Assembly (NCBI GenBank): GCA_949297075.1
Contig: CASFRX010000020.1
Span: 1-59,425 of the forward strand
Length of the DNA: 59,425 nucleotides
Direction of reading: 5' to 3'
From: an uncultured Oscillospiraceae bacterium
GTDB taxonomy: Bacteria > Bacillota > Clostridia > Oscillospirales > Acutalibacteraceae
The number at the start of each line of letters is the position of its first letter. The first letter of the stretch is position 1. This document shows, in pieces, positions 1 through 7,685 of this stretch. The notes beneath the pieces are model-generated. The model did not search any database. It was not told the DNA's origin and was given only the letters and a program-made list of their open reading frames with translations. The position numbers and the translations under genes were made by a program.

Positions 1-5
1 AAGAC

Positions 6-66
6 CTCCTTGTTATTTTAGTTGTGTGGTCGGCAAACCACTTCTAATATATCAAGGAGCTTTTTT
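6..66 (+). terminator. Rho-independent terminator of an upstream gene outside the window
   Basis: CTCCTTG (6-12) pairs with CAAGGAG (53-59), the inner arms can pair further, and six T follow (61-66). It probably ends a plus-strand gene left of the window. A separate small perfect hairpin, CCCCTGGC/GCCAGGGG, sits at 104-122 with no T-run and no assigned role. Confidence 0.6.
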
Positions 67-149
67 CTTGTCCACTTCTCCCCTCGCTAAAAGCTTTCCT
101 TCCCCCCTGGCATAGCCAGGGGTTGCCTTTGTTGCAAACAACACAAACT

Positions 150-182
150 AAAACCCTATGAGTTTTCGGCTCATAGGGTTTT
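150..182 (-). terminator. Terminator downstream of the lipoprotein gene
   Basis: A perfect 12-bp stem, AAAACCCTATGA with TCATAGGGTTTT, has T/A-rich flanks on both sides, so it can work in both directions. It lies 14 bp after the stop of the minus-strand lipoprotein gene. Confidence 0.65.
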
Positions 183-196
183 ATTATTATGCTGAT

Positions 197-988
197 TTAT
201 TGTGCCGCTGATTGCGCTTCCTTTAACGCTTTATCTGCTCCGACCTTTATGTGAGACTGCATTTTAAGGGCTTGGGTATAAGCGCTCTGGAAATACTCAT
301 AAGCTATGTAGAACCTATTCGGCTTCTTTTCCACACCTTCGGTTTCTTTTACAATATCCATGAACTTAGCGTAACCGTCCAAGGCTTTTTCCGTATAGCT
401 GAGCCACTGTCCAAGGTTTTCTTCACCTACATAAGCCAAAAGCTCTTCATCAGACATGATTTTTGTAATAGTGCCTTTAACATTTTGAGCGTAAGCGTTC
501 AGCTCGGTTTGTGCCTTGGCGTAATCTTTACTGCTCAGTGCGGAATCAACATTATTAGTTATTTTGAGAATATCCACAAGCTTAGCTGCGGCCTCTTTTG
601 AAAGAGTTCCTTTAAAAGCGACCGGCTTAGCCGCAGGCAATTTAGCTGTGACATATTCCTCGGGAGCAGTTGTTGCAGATGTTTCTTTATCGCCGGCGGT
701 TGTTACAGCAGGCTTTGTTGTTGCGGGCTTTTTTTCTGTTGTGGCAACCTTAGATGTTTCTCTGATTGCCGCCGTAGTTGGCTTAGTGGTGGGAATAGTG
801 GTTAAAACAAAGAGTGTTGTAGTTTCCGTTGCGGAAGTTTCATTAATAGAAGGATAGATGAATGACATCTCATCGGTGGTAGCTTCAATTTCATCATAGG
901 GAGTGCCGGCTTCTTCATCCTTTTTTGTGCAAGCCGCAAATGCAAAAAGAACCGAAAGGGTGAGCGCAATGCAAATAAATTTTTTCAT
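197..988 (-). CDS. Thr-rich lipoprotein of unknown function
   Basis: 263 residues. The N-terminus is a lipoprotein signal: MKK, a hydrophobic stretch, then a lipobox ending FAAC with Cys20 as the lipidated residue. Residues ~45-125 are a low-complexity Thr/Ala/Lys/Pro linker that probably spans the cell wall. The C-terminal ~135 residues look alpha-helical and match no domain I can name. The ATG at 988 follows a GAGGAAG ribosome site. It is probably anchored on the outer face of the membrane. It sits 27 bp after the PHP gene on the same strand, so it may be the last gene of that transcript. The lipoprotein call is firm; the function is unknown. Confidence 0.8.
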   Translation of the reverse strand: MKKFICIALTLSVLFAFAACTKKDEEAGTPYDEIEATTDEMSFIYPSINETSATETTTLFVLTTIPTTKPTTAAIRETSKVATTEKKPATTKPAVTTAGDKETSATTAPEEYVTAKLPAAKPVAFKGTLSKEAAAKLVDILKITNNVDSALSSKDYAKAQTELNAYAQNVKGTITKIMSDEELLAYVGEENLGQWLSYTEKALDGYAKFMDIVKETEGVEKKPNRFYIAYEYFQSAYTQALKMQSHIKVGADKALKEAQSAAQ

Positions 989-1015
989 TTTTCTTCCTCT
1001 TTTCCTTTAATTTTT

Positions 1016-1726
1016 TCATTTGTTTTTCAGATGATTGATGATGCTTTTGATGTTATTTTCCGTGTGAAGCGAAAGTTCGGCAGGCCGCATAGCTTCAAGC
1101 CTGTGAGCATCTGACGAGGTCAGAATTTTCATGCTGCCAAGCACGGGGAATTTCGCCGTCAGCGCTTTGATATCGCCGTTTGGAGAAACCTCCGCAACGC
1201 TAAAGCCCATTTCGGGGGTAATCATGCCGAGGTTTGAAATAACAGAATATGAGCTTCTGTCTATATGAGCAGGATAGCACACACCGCCGTAGCCGTCAAC
1301 AATTTTTTCCACATCGCTGATTGAAATTGATGAAGCCGTGGTGAGCAAAACCGGCTGTTCTCCGAGGATATTATCCTCCTCGTTCATAATCAGCTGAGTG
1401 CCGAAAATTTCAGGACGGTTTTTAACGGGGGGTACGCCGCTGAGCACAAAATCGGAAAACTCCGCTGCACCTTTAAGCTCTTCAAAAAGGCAGACAACAT
1501 GAACTTCCTCGCAGGTGCAAAGCTCCATTCCGGGTATAACCGTAATCCCTGCCGCTTCTCCTGCCCTCATTGCTGCGCCGCAGTTTTGGCAGGAGTTGTG
1601 GTCGGTCAAGGCGATTGCCTGCTGACCCATTATAGCCGCCAAATTGACTAAATTATATGGCGTCATCTCCTCTTCTGCACATGGGGAAAGGCAGGAGTGA
1701 ATATGAAAATCGTAAAACAGGCTCAT
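1016..1726 (-). CDS. PHP-domain phosphoesterase
   Basis: 236 residues. The PHP metal-site motifs are visible: DFHIHS near the N-terminus, ALTDHNS around residue 41, PAHIDRSS around residue 153, and a late SSDAH. PHP proteins are metal-dependent phosphoesterases, such as PolX-type exonuclease domains and nucleoside-phosphate hydrolases; the substrate here cannot be told. Its start overlaps the stop of the DRTGG gene by 4 nt, so translation is probably coupled. It is the last gene of the DRTGG/hydrogenase-like/HATPase cluster, which suggests a signalling or nucleotide-turnover role; that is inference. Confidence 0.8.
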   Translation of the reverse strand: MSLFYDFHIHSCLSPCAEEEMTPYNLVNLAAIMGQQAIALTDHNSCQNCGAAMRAGEAAGITVIPGMELCTCEEVHVVCLFEELKGAAEFSDFVLSGVPPVKNRPEIFGTQLIMNEEDNILGEQPVLLTTASSISISDVEKIVDGYGGVCYPAHIDRSSYSVISNLGMITPEMGFSVAEVSPNGDIKALTAKFPVLGSMKILTSSDAHRLEAMRPAELSLHTENNIKSIINHLKNK

Positions 1727-2055
1727 AGCATTTTTGCAATTTCTGCCGAAAGGGTGAAAGCGTCTTTACTGCTGCGCAAAACAATAACATTGTTTTGCTT
1801 TGCCCTTGCCAAAGCGTCCTCGTCAAAGGCGGCATTTTCCGTGAGCAATATGCAGGCAACATCGGCAAGCACGGCAACACCTACGGAATTGACATTGCCC
1901 ATAACCGTAAGCCAGCAGTCGCCCTCTTTTGCCTTTGACATAACCCAGCTGAGCAAATCGCCGCAATAGCCGCCGCTTATCTGCCTTTGTTCGGCAAATT
2001 CGCCGCCGCAAATCACCTCTAATTCTAAAGCGTCAATAAGATTTTTTACATTCAT
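1723..2055 (-). CDS. DRTGG-domain protein (first copy)
   Basis: 110 residues, essentially one DRTGG-like domain of the kind found between CBS or phosphotransacetylase domains and proposed to bind ligands. Visible features are the GGYCGDLLSWVM segment, a hydrophobic strand reading LADVACILLTEN, and a final NVIVLRS strand. It overlaps the hydrogenase-like gene and the PHP gene by 4 nt each, so the three are translationally coupled. A second DRTGG gene at 3824-4174 has the same fold signature. The domain call is good; the ligand is unknown. Confidence 0.7.
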   Translation of the reverse strand: MNVKNLIDALELEVICGGEFAEQRQISGGYCGDLLSWVMSKAKEGDCWLTVMGNVNSVGVAVLADVACILLTENAAFDEDALARAKQNNVIVLRSSKDAFTLSAEIAKML

Positions 2056-3377
2056 GATTTATCCTCGATTCGTTTTTCGCTGTTATCTTTTTTTGTTCTG
2101 TAGGGTGCAGGGATAAGCTGTTGAAGCATAGGTCCGCTAAGCTCGGAGCGCAGGTTGAAAATGCAGTCCGTGGGAGAGGCAAAGCCTCGTACAATATCGT
2201 CCGCCAGAGCCGCACACGAGGGTGCGCCGCAGGTGCCGCAGTCAAGACCCGGCAAATTGGAGAGAATTTCATTTTTCTGAGCCATTTTTTCCATGGCTTC
2301 TGCCACATTATCCGCAAGCTTCATAACATCTGTTGCAATTAGGGATTTATGCCAAAACATATTGCTCGGCACTTGCTCTGCTTCAATATGGTTGCAGGAA
2401 ACAGGCAGATATTTGCGCAGGCGCTTAATGCGAGCCTTTGCAACATAGGGATTTTCATATGTAAGCGAGCCGCCCACACAGCCGCCCGTGCAGGCATTCA
2501 GCTCAATAAATTCAATATTCTCAAGCTTTTCGTCCTCAACCTCGTTGAGGATTCTTATTACATTTTCAATGCCGTCCGCATTGAGGCAGGCGTCCTTGAG
2601 CAGGGAATTTGCCTCGCCTCCGCTGCTTGCCCAGCCTACGCCGATTAAGCCGCAGGAGCGTATGCTCTCCGTTTCCTGCAAGCGGTTCATTTCGTGGAGA
2701 AGAGCAGGATAAATATCTTTAATGGCTATTGCGCCGTTTATATCGGATTTATCAAGGCAAACAGGGGATTTAATAGCAGTCAGCTTTGCAGGACAGGGAG
2801 TGATAAAGAAAACTCCGATATCTTCATCCTTGAGTCCTGTTTCCTCTCTTGCCTTTTTGCGTGCTAAGCCTGCCGCAACTTCCATTGGAGAATTAAGCGG
2901 TATAACATGCTCGGTCAAATTTGGAAAATTAACTCTGATCAGCCGCACTACGGCAGGGCAGGCGGAGGAAATGACGGGCTTTTTAAGCTCGCCCTTTTCA
3001 AAAAGCTTTCTTGTTGCGTCACTTACAAGCTCTGCGCCCTTTGCAACCTCCACAACATCGTCAAAGCCAAGCTTTTTGAGCGCCGTGAGAACATAATCAA
3101 CATCGTCAAGATTATTAAATTGGCCGTAAAGCGCAGGGGCAGGCACGGCAACCTTATATTTAAACTCAAATATTTTTTCAAGGGAATCGTGTTCTGCATA
3201 TTTAGCATGGTGAGGGCAGACATTAATACATTCGCCGCAGTCGATACAGCGCTCTTTTATGATAATCGCCTTGCCTTCACGAACTCGGATTGCACCCGTG
3301 GGGCAGCGCTTTATGCAGTTAGTACAGCCTTGGCATTTTTCTGTGTCAAGCCGTACGGAATGGTAAAAATCAGCCAT
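2052..3377 (-). CDS. [FeFe]-hydrogenase-like Fe-S protein, sensory type
   Basis: 441 residues. Two ferredoxin [4Fe-4S] motifs lie near residues 15-25 (CQGCTNCIKRC) and 44-54 (CIDCGECINVC). An H-cluster domain follows with P1 as SSACP (137-141), P2 as TPCPAK (Cys195) and P3 as NACTGGCVGG (Cys296, Cys300). A C-terminal Fe-S domain carries Cys380, 383, 388 and 405. All four H-cluster Cys ligands remain, but the proton-relay Cys of TSCCP is Ala139. Loss of that Cys is known in sensory (group C, HydS-like) hydrogenases. Together with its signalling neighbours, this points to a redox or H2 sensor rather than a bulk catalyst. No hydABC or maturase genes are in the window. Confidence 0.8.
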   Translation of the reverse strand: MADFYHSVRLDTEKCQGCTNCIKRCPTGAIRVREGKAIIIKERCIDCGECINVCPHHAKYAEHDSLEKIFEFKYKVAVPAPALYGQFNNLDDVDYVLTALKKLGFDDVVEVAKGAELVSDATRKLFEKGELKKPVISSACPAVVRLIRVNFPNLTEHVIPLNSPMEVAAGLARKKAREETGLKDEDIGVFFITPCPAKLTAIKSPVCLDKSDINGAIAIKDIYPALLHEMNRLQETESIRSCGLIGVGWASSGGEANSLLKDACLNADGIENVIRILNEVEDEKLENIEFIELNACTGGCVGGSLTYENPYVAKARIKRLRKYLPVSCNHIEAEQVPSNMFWHKSLIATDVMKLADNVAEAMEKMAQKNEILSNLPGLDCGTCGAPSCAALADDIVRGFASPTDCIFNLRSELSGPMLQQLIPAPYRTKKDNSEKRIEDKS

Positions 3378-3398
3378 GGCGCTAACTCCTTTATCTAT

Positions 3399-3824
3399 TT
3401 ATTTGGCAAAAATCTTAAGTGTCATAACCGTGCCTTTTCCAAGCTCGGTATCAATCTTCATTTCGTCGCTGTATTTTTTGATATTCGGCAAACCCATGCC
3501 TGCGCCGAAGCCGAGGGCACGCACCTGAGCAGGGGCTGTTGAATAACCCTCCTGCATGGCAAGCTCAACATTCTCGATGCCGGGTCCGTGGTCGGTCAAA
3601 ACAATTTCTATGTATTCGGGAGTTATTTCAACATCAATTTCGCCGCCGCCTGCGTGAATAACAAGGTTGATTTCAGCCTCGTAAACAGCAATGGCAGTGT
3701 TGCGAATGCTTTCCGGAGGAAAGCCGATATCTTTAAGAGTCTTTTTAATCTTGCCGGAGGCCTCGCCTGCTCTGGTGAAGTCTGTTCCGTCAACATCATA
3801 GTGGAGTTTTATAGCCTGTGACAT
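3399..3824 (-). CDS. HATPase-type ATP-binding protein (anti-sigma-factor/RsbW-like kinase)
   Basis: 141 residues. The GHKL ATPase elements are visible: an N-box helix with AVYEAEINLVIHA, the G1 box DHGPGIENVELAM, and the G2 box GFGAGMGLPNIKKYSD. This is the RsbW/SpoIIAB-like single-domain class that phosphorylates anti-anti-sigma proteins. No anti-anti-sigma factor or sigma gene is adjacent, so the partner is unknown. It lies between the hydrogenase-like gene (21 bp gap) and the second DRTGG gene (1-nt overlap), which links it to the putative sensing module. Confidence 0.8.
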   Translation of the reverse strand: MSQAIKLHYDVDGTDFTRAGEASGKIKKTLKDIGFPPESIRNTAIAVYEAEINLVIHAGGGEIDVEITPEYIEIVLTDHGPGIENVELAMQEGYSTAPAQVRALGFGAGMGLPNIKKYSDEMKIDTELGKGTVMTLKIFAK

Positions 3825-4174
3825 TACAGCTTTGAACCTCCTCTTAAACCGTGTTCATAAAGAATACCGCAGGAAATAAACATTTCTCGCTTGGTGCGCA
3901 GCAGAGGTATTCCGTTTTCCTCGGCAAGCTCAATCATGCCAAGGTCAGGGCTTTTTCCACGCACAAAAACAATGCATTTCATATCCATCATTTCTGCCGT
4001 GCGAACAACCTGAGGATTGACAAGACCCGTGAGAAGAACGGCCTGCTCCTTAACATAGGCAAGCACATCGCTCATCATATCGCTTCCGCAGGCGGAATAA
4101 ACCTCTCGGTCTAAAAATTCTTCGCCGTAGATTAACTCTGCATCAAGCAGCTCAATAATTTCGGAAACTTTCAT
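3824..4174 (-). CDS. DRTGG-domain protein (second copy)
   Basis: 116 residues, one DRTGG-like domain. MKVSEIIELLDAELIYG parallels MNVKNLIDALELEVICG of the first copy, and both carry a CGSD/CGD-type turn and a late hydrophobic strand. It is the first gene of the five-gene minus-strand cluster and overlaps the HATPase gene by one base. The two copies flank the HATPase and hydrogenase-like pair, so they probably arose by duplication and may act as paired ligand-binding subunits; that is inference. Confidence 0.7.
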   Translation of the reverse strand: MKVSEIIELLDAELIYGEEFLDREVYSACGSDMMSDVLAYVKEQAVLLTGLVNPQVVRTAEMMDMKCIVFVRGKSPDLGMIELAEENGIPLLRTKREMFISCGILYEHGLRGGSKL

Positions 4175-4216
4175 TTTGTTTTTTCCTTTCTGTAATTCTA
4201 TAAATAAATCAGCCGA

Positions 4217-5056
4217 TTATTTTTTAAATTTAAGATTTTGTTTGATTTTGCCTGCAATGCTGAAAGCAACAAAGAAAACCGCATTGACTGCAACTACGCT
4301 TGCGCCTGTTGGCAAATCGAAGCGGTATGCGGCGACAAAGCCCAGCAAAAAGCCGAGGGCGGAAACAACCGCAGAGCAGAGCACAACGCCTCGGAAACTG
4401 CGGAAAAATCTCATTGATGTGAGGGACGGAAAAATTAGGAGCGAAGAAATGAGAATCGCACCCATTAAACGCATACCTACAACTATGGTAACGGCAGTTA
4501 AAATTGCAACAACCGTGTTGTAGAAAGAAACCTTTGTACCCGTTGCCTTGGCGAAGCTCTCGTCAAAGGTGATTGAAAATATGCCGTTGTACATTATTAT
4601 GTACAGCAAAAGCACTATAGCAGAGAGAACAACACTTATAACCACATCGGATTTATCGATTGCAACAATACTGCCGAACATATAACTGCCAACATCAATG
4701 TTGACATTGCCTGCAAGCTTTACCGTCAGCACGCCGACGGCTATAGCGGCGCCGGAAATAAGGGCTATTGCGCTGTCGCCGTTGATACGGCTGTTGCGGC
4801 TGATTTGCAGAAGCAGAAAAGCGGCGACTATAACAATGGGTATGGCGATTTTAAGGGGCGCAATTCCTGCCGCCGCAGCAACGCAAAGAGCGCCGTAGCC
4901 CACATGGGAAAGTCCGTCGCCAATCATTGAAAAGCGCTTTAGCACAAGCACGCTGCCAAGCAGAGCCGCACACAGGGAAACCAAAATTCCCACAAGCAGG
5001 GGCATGCGCAAAAAGGAATAAGATAATATTTCGGATAGTGTATTAAAAAAAGGCAT
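4217..5056 (-). CDS. Metal ABC transporter permease, ZnuB/MntB-like
   Basis: 279 residues with about eight hydrophobic segments, matching the ABC-3 permease family for zinc or manganese import. Typical family features are the LVGILVSLCAALLGSVLVLKR start, IGDGLSHVGYGAL around residue 45, and GMRLMGAILISSLLIFPS around residue 195. It acts in the membrane with an ATPase (ZnuC) and a solute-binding protein (ZnuA), but neither gene is adjacent. The partners must be elsewhere or this is an orphan subunit. It ends 42 bp before the DRTGG cluster and may be cotranscribed with it. Confidence 0.85.
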   Translation of the reverse strand: MPFFNTLSEILSYSFLRMPLLVGILVSLCAALLGSVLVLKRFSMIGDGLSHVGYGALCVAAAAGIAPLKIAIPIVIVAAFLLLQISRNSRINGDSAIALISGAAIAVGVLTVKLAGNVNIDVGSYMFGSIVAIDKSDVVISVVLSAIVLLLYIIMYNGIFSITFDESFAKATGTKVSFYNTVVAILTAVTIVVGMRLMGAILISSLLIFPSLTSMRFFRSFRGVVLCSAVVSALGFLLGFVAAYRFDLPTGASVVAVNAVFFVAFSIAGKIKQNLKFKK

Positions 5057-5076
5057 ATCTTTACCTCTTGCTTAAT

Positions 5077-5655
5077 TTACATTTCGTAGGTTTCGGGGCA
5101 AACTTCTTTGATTTTTTCACGCAGAGCAATGAAATCTTCAAGAGCCGCAGGCTTCTGCGTCGGGTTGCGAAGCAGGGCGGCAGGGTGAAAAGTTCCCATC
5201 ATGAGAGTGCCGTTTTTGTCGAAAAATTCACCGTGCTGTTTGGTGACTTTAAAATCGGGAGAAATCAGCCTTGTGGCAGAAATTCTGCCCAGGCAAACTA
5301 TAATTTTCGGCTTGAGAAGCTTTGTCTGCTCCCTGAGCCAACCGATACAGCAGTTCTGCTCTTCAGGAGAAGGGTCACGGTTTTGCGGCGGACGGCATTT
5401 AACCATATTGGCGATATAAATATTCCTGTTTCTGTCCAGGTCTATTGCCGCCAAAAATTTATCCAAAAGCTGACCGCCTCTGCCAACGAAAGGCTCTCCC
5501 TGCAAATCCTCGTTTGCGCCGGGACCTTCGCCGATGAAAAGCACCTTTGCCTTTTCATTGCCTATGCCGAAGACAAGCTTTGTGCGTGTTTTGGCAAGGT
5601 CGCATTTTCGGCAGTCCATGCATTCGTTTCTAAGTTCTTCAAAAGAGTTATACAT
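5077..5655 (-). CDS. Family-4-like uracil-DNA glycosylase with Fe-S cluster
   Basis: 192 residues. It removes uracil from DNA at the start of base-excision repair. Motif A reads [15 protein letters not shown], and motif B is HPAALLRNP near the C-terminus. The Fe-S cysteines include CMDCRKC (residues 12-18), the Cys of KCRPPQNR and a later CC pair. Length is typical for the family. Its start overlaps the recF stop by 8 nt, so two repair genes are translationally coupled, although the link to recF is unusual. Confidence 0.88.
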   Translation of the reverse strand: MYNSFEELRNECMDCRKCDLAKTRTKLVFGIGNEKAKVLFIGEGPGANEDLQGEPFVGRGGQLLDKFLAAIDLDRNRNIYIANMVKCRPPQNRDPSPEEQNCCIGWLREQTKLLKPKIIVCLGRISATRLISPDFKVTKQHGEFFDKNGTLMMGTFHPAALLRNPTQKPAALEDFIALREKIKEVCPETYEM

Positions 5656-6742
5656 TCAGGTTCTCCAACCTTTCCACATTTACATCTATGCCGGACATTC
5701 TTATAATATTTGCTTCGTCGCAGCAGGTTATAAAAACCTGGCGGTTTGTTAAGCGGCTGACTACATATTTCTGCCGCTGAGGGTCGAGCTCGCTGAAAAC
5801 ATCGTCCAGCATGATAACAGGCTCTTCCCCTGTGATTTTGGCTATCAAATCAGCCTCTGCAAGCTTCAAGGCAAGGGCGGCGCTTCTCTGCTGACCCTGA
5901 GAGCCGAAGCTGCGTGCGCTGTTGCCCGAAAGCTCTATGGAAAAATCCTCTCTGTGAGCGCCTGCGCCCGTTATACAGCGGTCAATATCGCTGTCTCTGC
6001 GCTCCTGCAAGGCTTTCAAAAGGCTTTTGTATATTTCTTTTCTGCCCTGAGCCTTTTTTCTTGCAAATTCCTTGTATTTCAAAATCAGCTTTTCTTTGCC
6101 CCTTGAAATCTCATCGTAGGCAGGTATAGCAAATTCGCTCAGGCTTTCAAGGCATTTCATGCGCTGTTCAATTACTGCCGCACCTTTTTTTGCAAGCTCC
6201 TCATCCCATATATCCAGCATTGCAGCATAAGCCGAATTTCCCTTTGCCGCCCGCAGGGTTGCATTACGCTGAGCGAGGATTTTGCTGTATTCAAGCAAGG
6301 TTTTTGCGTAGTTTGGCTTGAGTTGGCTCAAGGCTATATCCAAAAACTTTCGCCTTTCCTCAGGGCCCTCTTTGACAATGGCAAGGTGAAGGGGAGTAAA
6401 GGCAACGCAGGTAAATTCACCCATCATTTTCCGTCCGCTGGGCAGCACAATTCCGTTAAGCTCTGCGTGTCGCTTTTCATCGATGGTGATTTTCGCCTGC
6501 TTGTTCCTGCTTCCGGAGAAGAACTCCATTTCAAGCTTGGCTTCGGGCGAGCCGAACATAACCAAATCCTTGTCCCTTATGCTCCTGAAGCTCCGACAGC
6601 CTGTGAAAAGCCATATGCTTTCAATCAGGTTTGTTTTGCCCAAACCGTTTTCGCCGCAAATGATATTGACCCCATCGCCGGGAGCATACTCTAAGGCGGC
6701 GTGATTGCGGTAATTTTTGATTTTCAGGCTCAAAACTTTCAT
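5648..6742 (-). CDS. recF: DNA replication/repair protein RecF
   Basis: 364 residues, usual length for RecF. Walker A is [12 protein letters not shown] (residues ~31-42), the ABC signature region reads [19 protein letters not shown], and Walker B is [13 protein letters not shown]. RecF loads RecA at gaps with RecO and RecR. It normally sits in dnaA-dnaN-recF-gyrB, but here it lies between a DUF5596-like gene (adjacent, no gap) and a uracil-DNA glycosylase, away from replication-origin genes. No residues appear missing, so it should be functional. Confidence 0.95.
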   Translation of the reverse strand: MKVLSLKIKNYRNHAALEYAPGDGVNIICGENGLGKTNLIESIWLFTGCRSFRSIRDKDLVMFGSPEAKLEMEFFSGSRNKQAKITIDEKRHAELNGIVLPSGRKMMGEFTCVAFTPLHLAIVKEGPEERRKFLDIALSQLKPNYAKTLLEYSKILAQRNATLRAAKGNSAYAAMLDIWDEELAKKGAAVIEQRMKCLESLSEFAIPAYDEISRGKEKLILKYKEFARKKAQGRKEIYKSLLKALQERRDSDIDRCITGAGAHREDFSIELSGNSARSFGSQGQQRSAALALKLAEADLIAKITGEEPVIMLDDVFSELDPQRQKYVVSRLTNRQVFITCCDEANIIRMSGIDVNVERLENLNV

Positions 6743-7663
6743 TTATCTGATAATCTTTCCCTTGTCAAACTGTATTACGCCGAAGCCGCCGCCGGTTTTG
6801 TTGCCGGCTTCAACATATTCCGCAAATAAGCGGCGAAGAGAGGTATCTCTCGGCCATTGCTCGGCGGGCAGGTCTGCAAAGCGGTCGAATATGCGCCACG
6901 CATCGCCGAAATTTTTATTCTCCCACTGACCGATAAGCTCAAAATCCAGAATGAATTTGCGTAGATTGAATTTTTCGGGGAGAAAGTCGAGATATTTGCC
7001 GTAAAGCAGCCATGAGCTGCAGCCGAAAAGAACAGGGTCGCCGCCGAAATCATCTTTAAAAAACTCTGCCGCCTTCGCATAAGAGCTGAAGCGGATTTCA
7101 TCCGTCAGAGGCACACCCATGGAGGGAATGTGGAAATTGAGATATTTATCACCCGTGTGAAGCACTCTGCCGTTTGAGAGCATCGTGCCGTCGTATTTTT
7201 CGCTCAGTTCGCTCCACTCGAATTGGAAGCGGTCGAATTGGAAGCGTTCCAGCGCATACTGACCGTGGTACCAACTGCCTACAAAGGTGCCCCAACAGCC
7301 CTTACAGCTGCGGCATTCCATGAGCTTACAGCGCAGGTCAACCATATGGTCGTAGAAAAGCTTTTCGCCGTAGCCTTTTTCAATGTATCGGTCATGGAGA
7401 ATTTGGGCACAGCAGATAAGAAAAGCCATGTGCAGGGTGTATTTTGGCTTTTGCATTTTTTCTGCAAGAGCGTTCATTCTGCGCAGAGCTTCCTCGTTAT
7501 TTTCTGCCATGGGAAACATATATTTCTGTATTGCCTGCTCCATATCCGCCGTCCATTCGCCGTTGGCGTCTATAGCGGCAAAAAGCTTGGTAAAACAGTA
7601 TTGTGCATCGGCAGGAAAGCCGATTTTTTTCATCAGATTTTTATTGAACTCGGTATTGTACAT
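6743..7663 (-). CDS. DUF5596-like / acyltransferase-domain-annotated protein
   Basis: 306 residues. The sequence resembles proteins often named acyltransferase-domain protein (DUF5596): a helical N-terminal half, then a cupin-like stretch with LHTGDKYLNFHIPS and MGVPLTDEIRFSSYAKA, and a late GCSSWLLYG. The function is not established. It lies between GH127 and recF on the same strand, and its stop is immediately before the recF start, so it is probably part of the GT2-GH127 transcript. The family call is moderate and rests on memory of the family pattern. Confidence 0.55.
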   Translation of the reverse strand: MYNTEFNKNLMKKIGFPADAQYCFTKLFAAIDANGEWTADMEQAIQKYMFPMAENNEEALRRMNALAEKMQKPKYTLHMAFLICCAQILHDRYIEKGYGEKLFYDHMVDLRCKLMECRSCKGCWGTFVGSWYHGQYALERFQFDRFQFEWSELSEKYDGTMLSNGRVLHTGDKYLNFHIPSMGVPLTDEIRFSSYAKAAEFFKDDFGGDPVLFGCSSWLLYGKYLDFLPEKFNLRKFILDFELIGQWENKNFGDAWRIFDRFADLPAEQWPRDTSLRRLFAEYVEAGNKTGGGFGVIQFDKGKIIR

Positions 7664-7685
7664 ATTGAAAAGCCTCAGTTATTTT

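Noticed and set aside
564..857. 97-residue plus-strand frame opposite the lipoprotein
   Set aside because: It is the antisense of the Thr/Ala-rich linker; no ribosome site or domain, low-complexity shadow.
3824..4174. HPr kinase or CBS protein
   Set aside because: Only one DRTGG-like domain is present; no Walker A or CBS repeats.
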